A stretch of DNA of 64,000 nt from Acinetobacter gerneri DSM 14967 = CIP 107464 = MTCC 9824 (GCF_000368565.1 NZ_KB849549.1:62001-126000); one strand, 5' to 3'; numbered from the stretch's first letter, positions 1-8,568 are shown. Notes: generated from the letters alone by a model not told the origin. Numbers and translations are program-made.

Positions 1-596
1 TCTTGGTTAGAAACTTCACCAATAACAGCACGGCATTCAACGTGAATCTTACGCATTTCACCAGAACGTAAACGAACGATAGCGTAAGAACCGTCACGAC
101 CTAGCAACTGAACTGAAGTACCAGCAGAACGTGCTAATTGAGCACCTTTACCGATTTTAAGTTCGATGTTATGAAGTGTAGAACCGATTGGCATGTTGCG
201 AAGTGGCAAGCAGTTACCTGGACGAATTGGAGCATCGTTACCAGATTGTACTTTATCACCAGCGCGAAGGCCTTTAGGTGCAATAATATAACGACGTTCA
301 CCGTCAGCATATTTCAATAAAGCAATATGTGCAGTACGGTTAGGATCGTATTCAATACGCTCAACTACAGCTGGAATGCCATCTTTGTTACGTTTGAAGT
401 CAACAATACGGTACTGTTGTTTATGACCACCACCAACGTGACGAGTCGTGATGTGACCGTTGTTGTTACGACCACCAGTACGTTTTTTAGCTTCTGTCAA
501 CGGAGCGTAAGGTGCGCCTTTGTGAAGGTGATTATGAACCACTTTCTCTACAAAGCGACGCCCTGGAGACGTTGGCTTACATTTTTGAATCGGCAT
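1..596 (-). CDS. rplB: 50S ribosomal protein L2, partial (C-terminus beyond window)
   Basis: The minus-strand frame opens at 596 with MPIQKCKPTSPGRR, the conserved N-terminus of L2, and stays open to base 1, giving about 198 of the roughly 275 residues usual for the family. L2 binds 23S rRNA near the peptidyl-transferase centre. It lies 11 bases downstream of rplW on the same strand, as expected inside the S10 operon. The remaining C-terminal part and the rest of the operon lie outside the window. Confidence 0.97.
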   Translation of the reverse strand, partial: MPIQKCKPTSPGRRFVEKVVHNHLHKGAPYAPLTEAKKRTGGRNNNGHITTRHVGGGHKQQYRIVDFKRNKDGIPAVVERIEYDPNRTAHIALLKYADGERRYIIAPKGLRAGDKVQSGNDAPIRPGNCLPLRNMPIGSTLHNIELKIGKGAQLARSAGTSVQLLGRDGSYAIVRLRSGEMRKIHVECRAVIGEVSNQ

Positions 597-607
597 AATT
601 TTCGTCC

Positions 608-928
608 TTATTCCGCTGCGCTTTCAGCGGTATCGCCCAAGTCAGCCATTTCGACATCTTGGCCAGCTTTCAGGGTGACGTATGCTTTTTTAACATCAGA
701 ACGACGTCCTAATGTACGACCAAAGCGCTTAGTCTTACCTTTAGTGATAGTAGTGTTAACTTTAACAACTTCCACACCAAATAATTGTTCAACTGCTTTT
801 TTGATTTCAAGTTTGTTTGCATCAAGTGCAACTTTAAAAACTTGAACACCAGCAGTTTCACCTAAAACTTGTGCTTTTTCTGAAAATACAGGTCCTCTTA
901 GGACTTGATATAAACGTTCGTTGTTCAT
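608..928 (-). CDS. rplW: 50S ribosomal protein L23
   Basis: This 106-residue protein has the L23 signature: N-terminal MNNERLYQVLRGPV, then the KANKLEIKKAVEQLF-like helix and a basic KGKTKRFGR loop. L23 sits at the exit of the ribosomal peptide tunnel and is the docking site for trigger factor and SRP. Its ATG overlaps the rplD TGA by four bases (ATGA at 925-928), which suggests translational coupling. A GAGG Shine-Dalgarno lies inside the end of rplD. Confidence 0.98.
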   Translation of the reverse strand: MNNERLYQVLRGPVFSEKAQVLGETAGVQVFKVALDANKLEIKKAVEQLFGVEVVKVNTTITKGKTKRFGRTLGRRSDVKKAYVTLKAGQDVEMADLGDTAESAAE

Positions 929-1527
929 CCGAGTTCTACCTCAATTTTCTTAGCAGCAGCAACAGACATTACAACTTTATCGAACGCGATCAAGCCAACA
1001 GGATCGATTGCAGTAGCATCAACCACATCAACGTGTGGAAGATTACGAGCTGCAAGATACAGATTCTCATCAACAGCTTCTGTAACGATCAAAGCGCGAG
1101 TAGCGTTCAAGTCGTTAAGTTTTGCAAGCAATTCTTTAGTTTTTGGAGCAGCAACAGCAAACTCTTCAACCAATACAAGACGATCTTGGCGAACAAGTTC
1201 AGCTAAGATACATTGCATTGCACCGCGGTACATTTTACGGTTAACTTTTTGAGACCAATCTTGTGGACGAGCAGCAAAAGTTTTACCACCACCAACCCAG
1301 ATTGGGCTACGAATAGAACCAGCACGAGCGCGGCCAGTACCTTTTTGACGGAATGGTTTTTTACCACCGCCAGAAACGTCTGCACGTGATTTTTGCGCAC
1401 GAGAACCTTGACGACCACCAGCTAAATAAGCTGTAACAACTTGGTGTACAAGAGCTTCGTTAAATTCGCGTCCGAAAGCAACTTCAGACAATTCAACAGC
1501 AGAGCCGGAAACAGTTTTTAAATTCAC
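925..1527 (-). CDS. rplD: 50S ribosomal protein L4
   Basis: This encodes 200 residues beginning VNLKTVSGS at a GTG (1525-1527). The frame can be extended to a TTG at 1542, but that start would overlap rplC, and a GAGGGG Shine-Dalgarno sits just upstream of the GTG. The conserved L4 loop (GSRAQKSRADVSGGGKKP, then RQKGTGRARAG) is present. L4 binds 23S rRNA, and in enterobacteria it also represses its own operon through the leader RNA. Whether that holds here is not known. Confidence 0.96.
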   Translation of the reverse strand: MNLKTVSGSAVELSEVAFGREFNEALVHQVVTAYLAGGRQGSRAQKSRADVSGGGKKPFRQKGTGRARAGSIRSPIWVGGGKTFAARPQDWSQKVNRKMYRGAMQCILAELVRQDRLVLVEEFAVAAPKTKELLAKLNDLNATRALIVTEAVDENLYLAARNLPHVDVVDATAIDPVGLIAFDKVVMSVAAAKKIEVELG

Positions 1528-1538
1528 GTTATTTCCCC

Positions 1539-2177
1539 TCAAGCCTTGATCGTAGGGCGAACAGTAACGTTGCCACCAGTTGAACCAGGAATCGCACCTT
1601 TAACAACTAGAACTGAACGTTCAGCGTCAATAGATACAATCTCAAGACCTTGTACTGTTACGCGTTCATCACCTAAGTGACCAGCCATTTTTTTGCCTTT
1701 GAACACGCGACCAGGAGTTTGGTTTTGACCTGTAGAACCTAATACACGGTGAGAAACAGAGTTACCGTGAGTAGCGTCTTGGGTACGGAAGTTCCAACGT
1801 TTAACACCACCTTGGAAACCTTTACCTTTAGACTGACCAGTTACATCAACAATTTGACCTACAGTAAATAGATCAACGCCGATAGTACCGCCAACTTCAC
1901 GACCTTCAAGATCAGCTTCTGCAACGCGAAATTCTTTAACCAAACGACCAGCAGCAACACCAGCTTTCGCAAAGTGACCTTTCTGAGCGTTAGTTACGCG
2001 AGATTCGCGACGTTCACCAGTAGTGATTTGAATTGCTTGATAACCATCAGTTTCAAGCGTTTTGATTTGAGTGATACGGTTAGGATCAACCTCAATCACT
2101 GTAACAGGTACAGAAACACCAGCATCTGTAAAGATACGTGTCATACCGCACTTGCGACCGACTAAACCAATAGCCAT
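1539..2177 (-). CDS. rplC: 50S ribosomal protein L3
   Basis: The 212-residue product starts MAIGLVGRKCGMTRIF. An upstream in-frame ATG at 2183 is less likely, because the GAGG Shine-Dalgarno lies only 3 bases from it but about 9 from the ATG at 2177. The central KGKGFQGGVKRW and HRVLGSTGQNQTPGRV segments are L3 hallmarks; the Gln in the latter is the residue methylated by PrmB in other bacteria. L3 is an early assembly protein of the 50S subunit. It lies between rpsJ and rplD. Confidence 0.97.
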   Translation of the reverse strand: MAIGLVGRKCGMTRIFTDAGVSVPVTVIEVDPNRITQIKTLETDGYQAIQITTGERRESRVTNAQKGHFAKAGVAAGRLVKEFRVAEADLEGREVGGTIGVDLFTVGQIVDVTGQSKGKGFQGGVKRWNFRTQDATHGNSVSHRVLGSTGQNQTPGRVFKGKKMAGHLGDERVTVQGLEIVSIDAERSVLVVKGAIPGSTGGNVTVRPTIKA

Positions 2178-2236
2178 GTGCATAAACCTCTAAAAAAGCG
2201 GCTTAATTAACTCAGAGTGTTAATTAACCGAAAGCC

Positions 2237-2548
2237 TTAACCCAATGCGATCTGAACATCAACACCAGCTGCAAGATCTAATTTCATCAATGCATCTACA
2301 GTTTTGTCTGTAGGTTGAACGATGTCGATCAAACGTTTGTATGTGCGGATTTCATATTGGTCACGCGCATCTTTGTTTACGTGTGGTGATGTTAAAACGT
2401 TGAAACGTTCGATGCGTGTAGGCATCGGAATAGGACCACAAACTTGTGCGCCAGTACGTTTTGCTGTTTCTACGATCTCTTGAGAAGATTGATCAATTAA
2501 ACGATGATCAAAAGACTTAAGACGGATACGAATTCTCTGGTTAGACAT
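2237..2548 (-). CDS. rpsJ: 30S ribosomal protein S10 (NusE)
   Basis: The product has 103 residues from MSNQRIRIRLKSFDHR, the family's usual length. A longer in-frame start at 2584 would add 12 residues with no conservation. The segment GPIPMPTRIERFNVLTSPH is characteristic. S10 is a 30S head protein and, as NusE, a transcription antitermination factor. It is the first gene of the S10 operon here; the promoter is about 180 bases upstream. Confidence 0.98.
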   Translation of the reverse strand: MSNQRIRIRLKSFDHRLIDQSSQEIVETAKRTGAQVCGPIPMPTRIERFNVLTSPHVNKDARDQYEIRTYKRLIDIVQPTDKTVDALMKLDLAAGVDVQIALG

Positions 2549-2648
2549 ACCAGTTAACTCCAAGCCAAATATATAAAGAATCACCCTTGACGCATCTCAT
2601 CCCACTTTAAAAATGGACAAGTGTCAAGAGCAGTGAATTATCACTAAG

Positions 2649-2719
2649 GTCGTGATCGATGCCACGACTGTAACGATCTAAACGACTTTATTCGCCATTT
2701 AGCCCTTCCTATCGAAGGG
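2649..2719 (-). promoter_or_regulatory. S10 operon leader with two hairpins
   Basis: Between the promoter and rpsJ the leader can form a CCCTTC/GAAGGG stem with a five-base loop (2703-2719) and a GTCGTG/CACGAC stem (2649-2668). Structured leaders upstream of rpsJ mediate L4 autoregulation in E. coli. A comparable role here is inferred from position only; the sequences do not obviously match the E. coli leader. Confidence 0.45.
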
Positions 2720-2725
2720 TCGCTC

Positions 2726-2754
2726 ATTATAACTATTGTTTATCCATTAAGCAA
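2726..2754 (-). promoter_or_regulatory. Predicted sigma70 promoter of the S10 operon
   Basis: On the minus strand there is a TTGCTT -35 box (2749-2754), a 17-base spacer and a perfect TATAAT -10 box (2726-2731). The strength and spacing suit a highly expressed ribosomal operon. It implies a leader of about 170 bases before rpsJ. Confidence 0.8.
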
Positions 2755-2828
2755 ATGAAATTGGGCTTTTTTACATATTTTTAAATAATTTATTAATTTC
2801 AATGAGTTTAAAAAATAATCAATATTTT

Positions 2829-3554
2829 TTATTGTCCAAGCACATAAGCAATCGCCTGTTTTAGGATTTGGTTCCCTTGTATAAACTCATGTGCTTGACT
2901 ATTTTTTAGTTCTTGTAGTGACTGAACATAAGGACCATGAAAGACCTGATGCTGTTCTTCATTTTCTATAAATAGGTCTAGTACCTTCTGCGTCATTTCT
3001 GGGTGAAATTGAAACCCTAAAACATTTTTCCCAATCTGATAAAGTTGATTTGCACATGCTAAATTTTCCGCTAAACGCACTGCACCTTTAGGTATCTCAA
3101 AGGTTTCACCATGCCACTGCATAACACGTAACTGATTGGGAATTCTGAAGTATTCACCATTTAGCTGCTGACTTGCATAGACCTCACTCCAACCCATTTC
3201 CTGTTCCCGGTTTTGCGTCACGGGTGCACCTAATGCATTGGCAATCAACTGCCCTCCCAAACACAACCCTATCGCAGGTTTTTGCATGGCTAAATAACGT
3301 CGAATCCAGCGTTTTTCTATCTTAAGCCACGGATAATTCGCTTCGTCATTTACACTCATTGCTCCACCCATAACGATCAATAAGTCTACATCTGCCACAT
3401 CAGGTAACGCTTCTATATCGAAATTTAGATCTTTAGGAAGTGCAAAAAATTCGGTTGCAGTGATTTTAGCACCCATCTCTTTTAGGTCTGTATAACAGCT
3501 CCCAAAACCTTCGCCTGCAATATGCTGAAAATAATGTACACGTAAATTTTTCAT
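2829..3554 (-). CDS. Class I glutamine amidotransferase-like protein
   Basis: This 241-residue stand-alone GATase-1 domain has the nucleophile elbow IGLCLGGQLIANAL (catalytic Cys) and the GFQFHPEM segment that supplies the His and Glu of the triad. The start at 3554 is preferred over 3563 because AAGGA lies 9 bases before it. Such proteins resemble the amidotransferase half of GMP synthase, but no synthetase domain is fused or adjacent, so the substrate is unknown. Some stand-alone relatives hydrolyse gamma-glutamyl compounds. It is divergently arranged with the metC-like gene. Confidence 0.85.
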   Translation of the reverse strand: MKNLRVHYFQHIAGEGFGSCYTDLKEMGAKITATEFFALPKDLNFDIEALPDVADVDLLIVMGGAMSVNDEANYPWLKIEKRWIRRYLAMQKPAIGLCLGGQLIANALGAPVTQNREQEMGWSEVYASQQLNGEYFRIPNQLRVMQWHGETFEIPKGAVRLAENLACANQLYQIGKNVLGFQFHPEMTQKVLDLFIENEEQHQVFHGPYVQSLQELKNSQAHEFIQGNQILKQAIAYVLGQ

Positions 3555-3717
3555 CAGCGTCATCCTTCTTATTCATCTTGGTATTTTCATCAATAATCTT
3601 CTGCAAAATTGAAGCCAACTCCTGATCTATTTTTATGTTTCTACACAATTCTTTGCTTTGTCTTTTATCCTGAATGTGTTTTGCTTTTATTCAATTGTAT
3701 TTTCTTTAGGATTTGCT

Positions 3718-4905
3718 GTGAAATTAGATCCGCAAACTGCACTAGTACATGCTGAACGTAAAGCACCTCAATATATTGAAACGGTTCAAGCGCCCATTTA
3801 CCGTGCATCGACCATTATATTTAAAAATACTTCTGCGCTTTTTGATCGTCATTGGACTGATGACTATGACTATAGTTACGGGACACATGGTACGCCAACA
3901 ACGTATACACTTGCCGATAATATTGCCCAAATAGAAGGTGGTCACTATTGTTTACTTGCACCTAGCGGTTTATCAGCGATTAATCTTGTAAATAGCTGTT
4001 TTCTCAGCCAAGGCGATGAGGTGTGGGTTGCGGATAATATTTATGGTCCAAATATGGAACATTTACAGGACCTAGCCAAACGTTATGGCGTGATTGTCAA
4101 AGTTTATAATGCACTTGACGTCGACAGCTTTCAACCGAGCGATAAATGTAAATTACTCTGGTTAGAAGCAGCAGGCTCAGTCAGCTTAGAATTCCCTGAT
4201 TTGGTGCAATTGGTAAAAAAAGCTCAAGCTCTCAATATCTTAACGGCGCTGGATAATACTTGGGGTGCAGGTCTTGCATTTAGCCCATTTGATTTTTCAA
4301 GTGAACATTTAAAAGTTGATATTAGCGTACATGCATTGACCAAATATCCAAGCGGTGGTGGCGATATTTTAATGGGCTCAGTCGTGAGTCAAGATAAAGC
4401 CTTGCATCATAAATTATTTCAAACACATGCTATACAAGGTATTTCCGTTTCAGGTGATGATGTCGCTCAAGTACAGCGTAGCCTTGCATCTATGCAGATT
4501 CGTTATGAGCAACAAGCTAAAAGTGCTCTAACTTTATTGGCTTGGTTAAAACAACAAAAACAATTTGCGCAAGTGCTACATCCTGCCGATCCAGATGCAG
4601 CAGGTCATCAATTTTGGCAAGAAGTCTGCCAAACGCAAAAAAGTGCGGGTTTAGTCAGTGTGATATTTAATGATCACTATGATTTAACAGATATTCGCAA
4701 ATTTTGTGATAATTTAAACCTGTTCAAACTTGGATTTAGTTGGGGTGGTCCAGTCAGCCTTGCCATGCTATATGATCTAAAAAAAATGCGTGCTTTAGAT
4801 TATCCTCATTTAAAACAAGGTTTTTTGGTACGCTTCTGCATTGGTCTTGAAGAACCAAATGATTTGATTCAAGATATTGAAAATGCTTTAAATAAAATGA
4901 AATAA
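3718..4905 (+). CDS. metC: Cystathionine beta-lyase-like PLP enzyme
   Basis: The 395-residue product belongs to the Cys/Met-metabolism PLP family (fold type I). HALTKYPSGGGDILMG holds the PLP lysine, and LAPSGLSAINLV matches the phosphate-binding region. The GTG at 3718 follows an AGGA box by 6 bases and gives the usual family length. An upstream extension to about 3658 encodes a hydrophobic stretch unlike the family. MetC converts cystathionine to homocysteine, pyruvate and ammonia. A related beta- or gamma-lyase activity cannot be excluded from sequence. Confidence 0.85.
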   Translation: MKLDPQTALVHAERKAPQYIETVQAPIYRASTIIFKNTSALFDRHWTDDYDYSYGTHGTPTTYTLADNIAQIEGGHYCLLAPSGLSAINLVNSCFLSQGDEVWVADNIYGPNMEHLQDLAKRYGVIVKVYNALDVDSFQPSDKCKLLWLEAAGSVSLEFPDLVQLVKKAQALNILTALDNTWGAGLAFSPFDFSSEHLKVDISVHALTKYPSGGGDILMGSVVSQDKALHHKLFQTHAIQGISVSGDDVAQVQRSLASMQIRYEQQAKSALTLLAWLKQQKQFAQVLHPADPDAAGHQFWQEVCQTQKSAGLVSVIFNDHYDLTDIRKFCDNLNLFKLGFSWGGPVSLAMLYDLKKMRALDYPHLKQGFLVRFCIGLEEPNDLIQDIENALNKMK

Positions 4906-4926
4906 ATTAAAATTCAAGGAAATAAT

Positions 4927-6465
4927 ATGGGTACACCAATCCTAATCGCCAAAAAAAGTTCAGACCACTCACAAGACATCATTCTGCATAGTGAGTTTGC
5001 CAATCGTCACGGACTCATTGCAGGTGCAACTGGTACAGGTAAGACTGTGACCTTAAAAGTATTGGCGGAAAATTTTTCACGTATTGGTGTCCCTGTATTT
5101 TTAGCAGATGCAAAGGGTGACGTTTCCAGTATCGCTAAAGCAGGCTCATCAAATCCTAAATTTGATGAACGTATCCAGAGCTTAGGGATTGATAGCATTC
5201 CATTTGAAGCTTCACCTACGATTTTTTGGGATTTATTTGGAGAACAAGGTCACCCGATCAGAACAACGGTTTCAGAAATTGGTCCCTTACTGCTCGCCCA
5301 AATGCTCAACCTCAATGATACGCAAGAAGGCGTATTGGCTGCAGTTTTCCGTGTAGCCGATGACCAAGGGATGCTGCTCCTAGATTTCAAAGATTTAAAA
5401 GCCATGCTGAAATATGTCAGCGAAAATTCTGAATCTTTAAAAGCTGAATATGGCAATCTTTCTCCTGCTAGTCTAGGTGCGATCCAGCGCAATCTTTTAG
5501 CTTTAGGAGATCAAGGTGGAGATCAATTCTTTGGTGAGCCAAGTTTAAATATTTTAGATTTCATTCAAAATGATGAAAAAGGCAGAGGTTATATCAACCT
5601 ACTTGCTGCTGATAAGCTAATGAATACCCCTAAGCTTTATGCAACTTTTTTATTGTGGATGTTGTCAGAACTATTTGAAAAACTGCCTGAAGTCGGTGAC
5701 TTAGACAAACCTAAATTGGTATTTTTCTTTGATGAAGCACATTTATTATTTGACAATGCCAGCCCTGCCCTCCAAGAAAAAATCAAACAAGTGATTCGCC
5801 TTATCCGCTCTAAAGGTGTTGGGATTTACTTTATTACACAAAGTCCTTTAGATGTTCCTGAAGATGTACTCGGACAACTCGGTAATCGCGTACAACATGC
5901 ATTGCGCGCCTTTACACCAAAAGATCAAAAAGCAGTAAAGACCGCCGCCGATACCTTTAGAGCAAACCCTGATTTTAAGGTCGATGAAGCGATTACACAG
6001 CTTGCTGTCGGTGAAGCACTGATTAGTTGCTTAGATGAACAAGGTACACCACAGATTGTGGAACGTGGCATGATCATGCCTCCCTATTCTTCATTTAATC
6101 CAATTACACCAGAAGAACGCCAAGCCCTCATGGCAAATAGTATCGTTGCAGGTGTTTACGAAAATGTCATAGATCGTGATAGTGCTTATGAAATCTTGCA
6201 GCGTAAAGTCGCAGAAAGTGAACAGCAGGTTCAAGCTCAAGCCGAAGCAGTTGAACAAGCAAAGCAGCAAGCGATCTTAGATAAAGAGCAAGAAAAACAA
6301 GCCAAACTTCAAGCCAAGGAAGAGGAAAAAGCAGCCGCAGCTCGTGCAAAAATGACACAAGATGTGATTGGCACATTTGCCAAAAGTGCGGCCAGAACAC
6401 TAGGAGGACCTACAGGTCAAAAATTGGTTCGTGGTCTACTCGGCTCACTTTTTGGTAAACGCTAA
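4927..6465 (+). CDS. HerA/YjgR-type ATPase (DUF853)
   Basis: The product has 512 residues. The N-terminal Walker A is GATGTGKTVTLK and the Walker B is LVFFFDEAHLLF, followed by YFITQSPLDVPEDVLGQLGN; this is the layout of the DUF853/YjgR branch of HerA-FtsK ATPases. Residues from about 425 to 475 are a Gln/Glu/Ala/Lys-rich coiled coil. AAGGA precedes the ATG by 7 bases. It starts 21 bases after the metC-like stop, so the two may be co-transcribed. The cellular role of YjgR proteins is not established. No NurA nuclease gene is nearby. Confidence 0.88.
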   Translation: MGTPILIAKKSSDHSQDIILHSEFANRHGLIAGATGTGKTVTLKVLAENFSRIGVPVFLADAKGDVSSIAKAGSSNPKFDERIQSLGIDSIPFEASPTIFWDLFGEQGHPIRTTVSEIGPLLLAQMLNLNDTQEGVLAAVFRVADDQGMLLLDFKDLKAMLKYVSENSESLKAEYGNLSPASLGAIQRNLLALGDQGGDQFFGEPSLNILDFIQNDEKGRGYINLLAADKLMNTPKLYATFLLWMLSELFEKLPEVGDLDKPKLVFFFDEAHLLFDNASPALQEKIKQVIRLIRSKGVGIYFITQSPLDVPEDVLGQLGNRVQHALRAFTPKDQKAVKTAADTFRANPDFKVDEAITQLAVGEALISCLDEQGTPQIVERGMIMPPYSSFNPITPEERQALMANSIVAGVYENVIDRDSAYEILQRKVAESEQQVQAQAEAVEQAKQQAILDKEQEKQAKLQAKEEEKAAAARAKMTQDVIGTFAKSAARTLGGPTGQKLVRGLLGSLFGKR

Positions 6466-6492
6466 ACCGCGTTTCTAATCACGGTTTTATAG

Positions 6493-6530
6493 ATAATTAT
6501 GGGGTTACTCACAATCCCATAATTATTTTA
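6493..6530 (+). terminator. Hairpin terminator after the YjgR-type gene
   Basis: An 11-bp stem (ATAATTATGGG at 6493-6503 paired with 6516-6526) is followed by a short T-rich stretch. The stem is AT-rich, so strength is uncertain. Confidence 0.6.
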
Positions 6531-6569
6531 TGTCTTTATTGTTTCAGGCTCTTGTATTTATTTCTTTAT

Positions 6570-6592
6570 AAGATATATTTTAAATACATCTT
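6570..6592. promoter_or_regulatory. NsrR-type operator 1
   Basis: This 11-1-11 imperfect palindrome has a left half AAGATATATTT, a central T and a right half AAATACATCTT. The halves differ at one position when folded. It matches the known NsrR consensus arrangement of two 11-bp ATGCATTT-like half-sites around one base. It ends 21 bases before the first globin ATG, where a repressor would block transcription or escape. The nsrR gene lies 2 kb downstream. Confidence 0.88.
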
Positions 6593-6613
6593 AAAACCAG
6601 AAGGATAAATACG

Positions 6614-7375
6614 ATGATTAATCAACAGCACATTGAGCTGATTAAGGGGACTATTCCAGTATTACGTGAAAATGGGGTGGCTTTAACCAGCTATTTTTAT
6701 AAGCGTATGCTAGGCAATCATCCAGAGCTAAGAAATGTCTTCAATCTAGATCATCAAAGCACTGGACGCCAATCAAGAGCGCAAGCCGCGACTCTACTCG
6801 CTTATGCCGAAAATATCGAAAATCCTGATGCACTCGTAAAAGCATTTGAACGCATTGCAAAAAAACACGTCAGCCTCGATATCCAACCTGAGCAATATTC
6901 TATTGTGGGTGAAAACTTATTACATTCGATAAGTGAAGTTCTCAATGTCCCAATGGAATCTGAATTGATTCAGGCGTGGAAAGAAGCTTATGTTCAGCTT
7001 GCAGATATTTTGATTAAAACTGAAAAAGATAAATATGATGCATTAACAGCTCAACATGGTGGCTGGGCTGGATGGCGTGAATTTGAAATTGAAAATATTC
7101 AAGCTTCAGAAGGTGCATCACGCTTAACACTTAAAGCATCAGATCAACAAGCCATTTTACCTGCAACTTCTGGTCAATATATCTCGATCAAAATCCAAGT
7201 ACCGGGACAAGACGTAGAACAACCGCAACAGTTTAGCTTTAGCACCGATCAGAACGGTGAAGCATACTCAGTTGAGGTCAAAGCAGAAGCCAATCCGACT
7301 ATTTTTTCAGTCGCAAATATCCTACTCGATCATTATAAAGTGGGTGATAAAGTTCTCGTTTCAGCACCATTATAA
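6614..7375 (+). CDS. Truncated flavohaemoglobin-like globin 1
   Basis: The 253-residue product consists of a globin domain (about 1-138) and a flavin-reductase-like barrel (about 150-250). Haem-pocket residues known from E. coli Hmp are all present: Tyr29, Gln53, proximal His85 and Tyr95. The protein ends at KVLVSAPL, just where Hmp continues into its NAD-binding domain, which is missing. In the barrel the FAD-binding RxYS motif reads QQFS (Gln205, Phe207), so FAD binding is doubtful. AAGGA precedes the ATG. NO detoxification or NO/O2 binding is inferred from the globin and the operator. The electron source, if any, is unknown. Confidence 0.9.
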   Translation: MINQQHIELIKGTIPVLRENGVALTSYFYKRMLGNHPELRNVFNLDHQSTGRQSRAQAATLLAYAENIENPDALVKAFERIAKKHVSLDIQPEQYSIVGENLLHSISEVLNVPMESELIQAWKEAYVQLADILIKTEKDKYDALTAQHGGWAGWREFEIENIQASEGASRLTLKASDQQAILPATSGQYISIKIQVPGQDVEQPQQFSFSTDQNGEAYSVEVKAEANPTIFSVANILLDHYKVGDKVLVSAPL

Positions 7376-7416
7376 TTTTTGTGAAAAGTCAAAATCTGAC
7401 TTTTAATATTAAATTC

Positions 7417-7456
7417 TTGAGCTAAAACATTAAATTATGTTTAGCTCAAGTAATTT
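7417..7456 (+). terminator. Hairpin between the two globin genes
   Basis: TTGAGCTAAA (7417-7426) pairs with TTTAGCTCAA (7440-7449), followed by TAATTTT. A smaller AAAAGTCA/TGACTTTT hairpin precedes it at 7384-7404. This suggests that the two globins are separate transcription units, in line with each having its own operator. Confidence 0.55.
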
Positions 7457-7541
7457 TCATTTTCCGTTCTTATCGTCACAAACCCCTTTCACACAAAAAA
7501 TCACATAATTTTTATCAAAGTATATTTACAAGAAGAATTAT

Positions 7542-7564
7542 AAGATGTATTTTAAATATATCTT
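7542..7564. promoter_or_regulatory. NsrR-type operator 2
   Basis: The left half is AAGATGTATTT, the centre T and the right half AAATATATCTT. Read on the other strand it equals operator 1 except for the central base. It lies 21 bases before the second globin ATG, the same distance as operator 1. Confidence 0.88.
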
Positions 7565-7585
7565 CTAGCCAATTGTTGTTTAGCC

Positions 7586-8350
7586 ATGACTCCAGAACAC
7601 ATCAAACTTGTTACAGATACCGTCCCTGTCCTTCGTGAAAATGGTGTTGCACTCACAAGCTATTTTTATAAACGTATGTTGAATAACAACCCTGAGCTTA
7701 AAAATGTCTTTAACTTAGACCACCAAAGTACAGGTCGTCAGCCACGTGCATTGGCAGCAGCTGTTTTAGCTTATGCAGAACACATTGAAAATCCAAGTGT
7801 TTTAGCGAAAGCTATTGAACACATTACCACTAAACATGTCAGCTTAAATATTCAAGCAGATCAATACGCTATCGTGGGTGAAAACCTATTGCATTCAATC
7901 AGTGAAGTCCTTGATGTACCGATGGAATCTGACTTGATCGCGGCATGGAAAGAAGCTTATTTACAGCTTGCAGATATTTTGATTAATGTTGAAAAATCTA
8001 AGTATCAAGGTTTAACTGAACAAAATGGCGGTTGGGCTGGCTGGCGTGAATTTGAAATCACTGCGATTGATGCATCTGAAAATGCTAAAAAATTCACATT
8101 AAAAGCAACTGATAAACAAGAGATTTTGGCAGCTAAAGCAGGTCAATTCATCTCAGTTAAAGTCAAAGTTCCAAATCATGACTTGGAACAACCGCAACAA
8201 TTTACTTTTGCTGAAGCACAAAACGATGCTTATCAAATTGAAGTCAAACCTGAGGTTGATCATACAGAATATTCTGTTGCAAATATTTTGCTTGATACTT
8301 ATAAAGTCGGTGACAAAGTTCTAGTGAGCGCACCGATCGCAAAATCATAA
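7586..8350 (+). CDS. Truncated flavohaemoglobin-like globin 2
   Basis: This 254-residue tandem paralogue of the preceding gene shares roughly two thirds of its residues. It keeps the same haem-pocket pattern (SYFYKRM, HQSTGRQ, KHVSL) and the same C-terminal end (KVLVSAPIAKS), so both copies lack the NAD-binding domain. The FAD motif is again QQF instead of RxYS. The Shine-Dalgarno before the ATG is weak, unlike copy 1. It is followed by a terminator and then nsrR. Function is inferred as NO- or O2-linked from the globin family and the operator. Confidence 0.9.
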   Translation: MTPEHIKLVTDTVPVLRENGVALTSYFYKRMLNNNPELKNVFNLDHQSTGRQPRALAAAVLAYAEHIENPSVLAKAIEHITTKHVSLNIQADQYAIVGENLLHSISEVLDVPMESDLIAAWKEAYLQLADILINVEKSKYQGLTEQNGGWAGWREFEITAIDASENAKKFTLKATDKQEILAAKAGQFISVKVKVPNHDLEQPQQFTFAEAQNDAYQIEVKPEVDHTEYSVANILLDTYKVGDKVLVSAPIAKS

Positions 8351-8382
8351 TATTGCTCTAATTTTATCGTGATCAAAACGTT

Positions 8383-8414
8383 ATACAGATGGTTTATGCC
8401 ATCTGTATTTTTTT
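8383..8414 (+). terminator. Rho-independent terminator after globin 2
   Basis: ATACAGATGG (8383-8392) pairs with CCATCTGTAT (8399-8408) across a six-base loop and is followed by a T run. Confidence 0.85.
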
Positions 8415-8568
8415 CTGGTATTGCTTTGCTATGGTTTAAAATCCTAAGCTTGTTATTTTCATAAATAATTGTTTAAACTCAAGGTTCATGCTTGAAAGTG
8501 CTGTATCAAGTATCAATATTTGTCATTTCAAGTTAACATAGAGTTTGATCTCATCCAAAATCTGTATC

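Noticed and set aside
327..845. A 172-codon plus-strand frame across rplB and rplW
   Set aside because: It is antisense to two certain ribosomal protein genes.
7376..7585. A possible leftover NAD-binding domain after the first globin, which would suggest a frameshift in a full Hmp
   Set aside because: The sequence holds hairpins and an operator, and no frame resembles the domain; the second copy ends at the same point.
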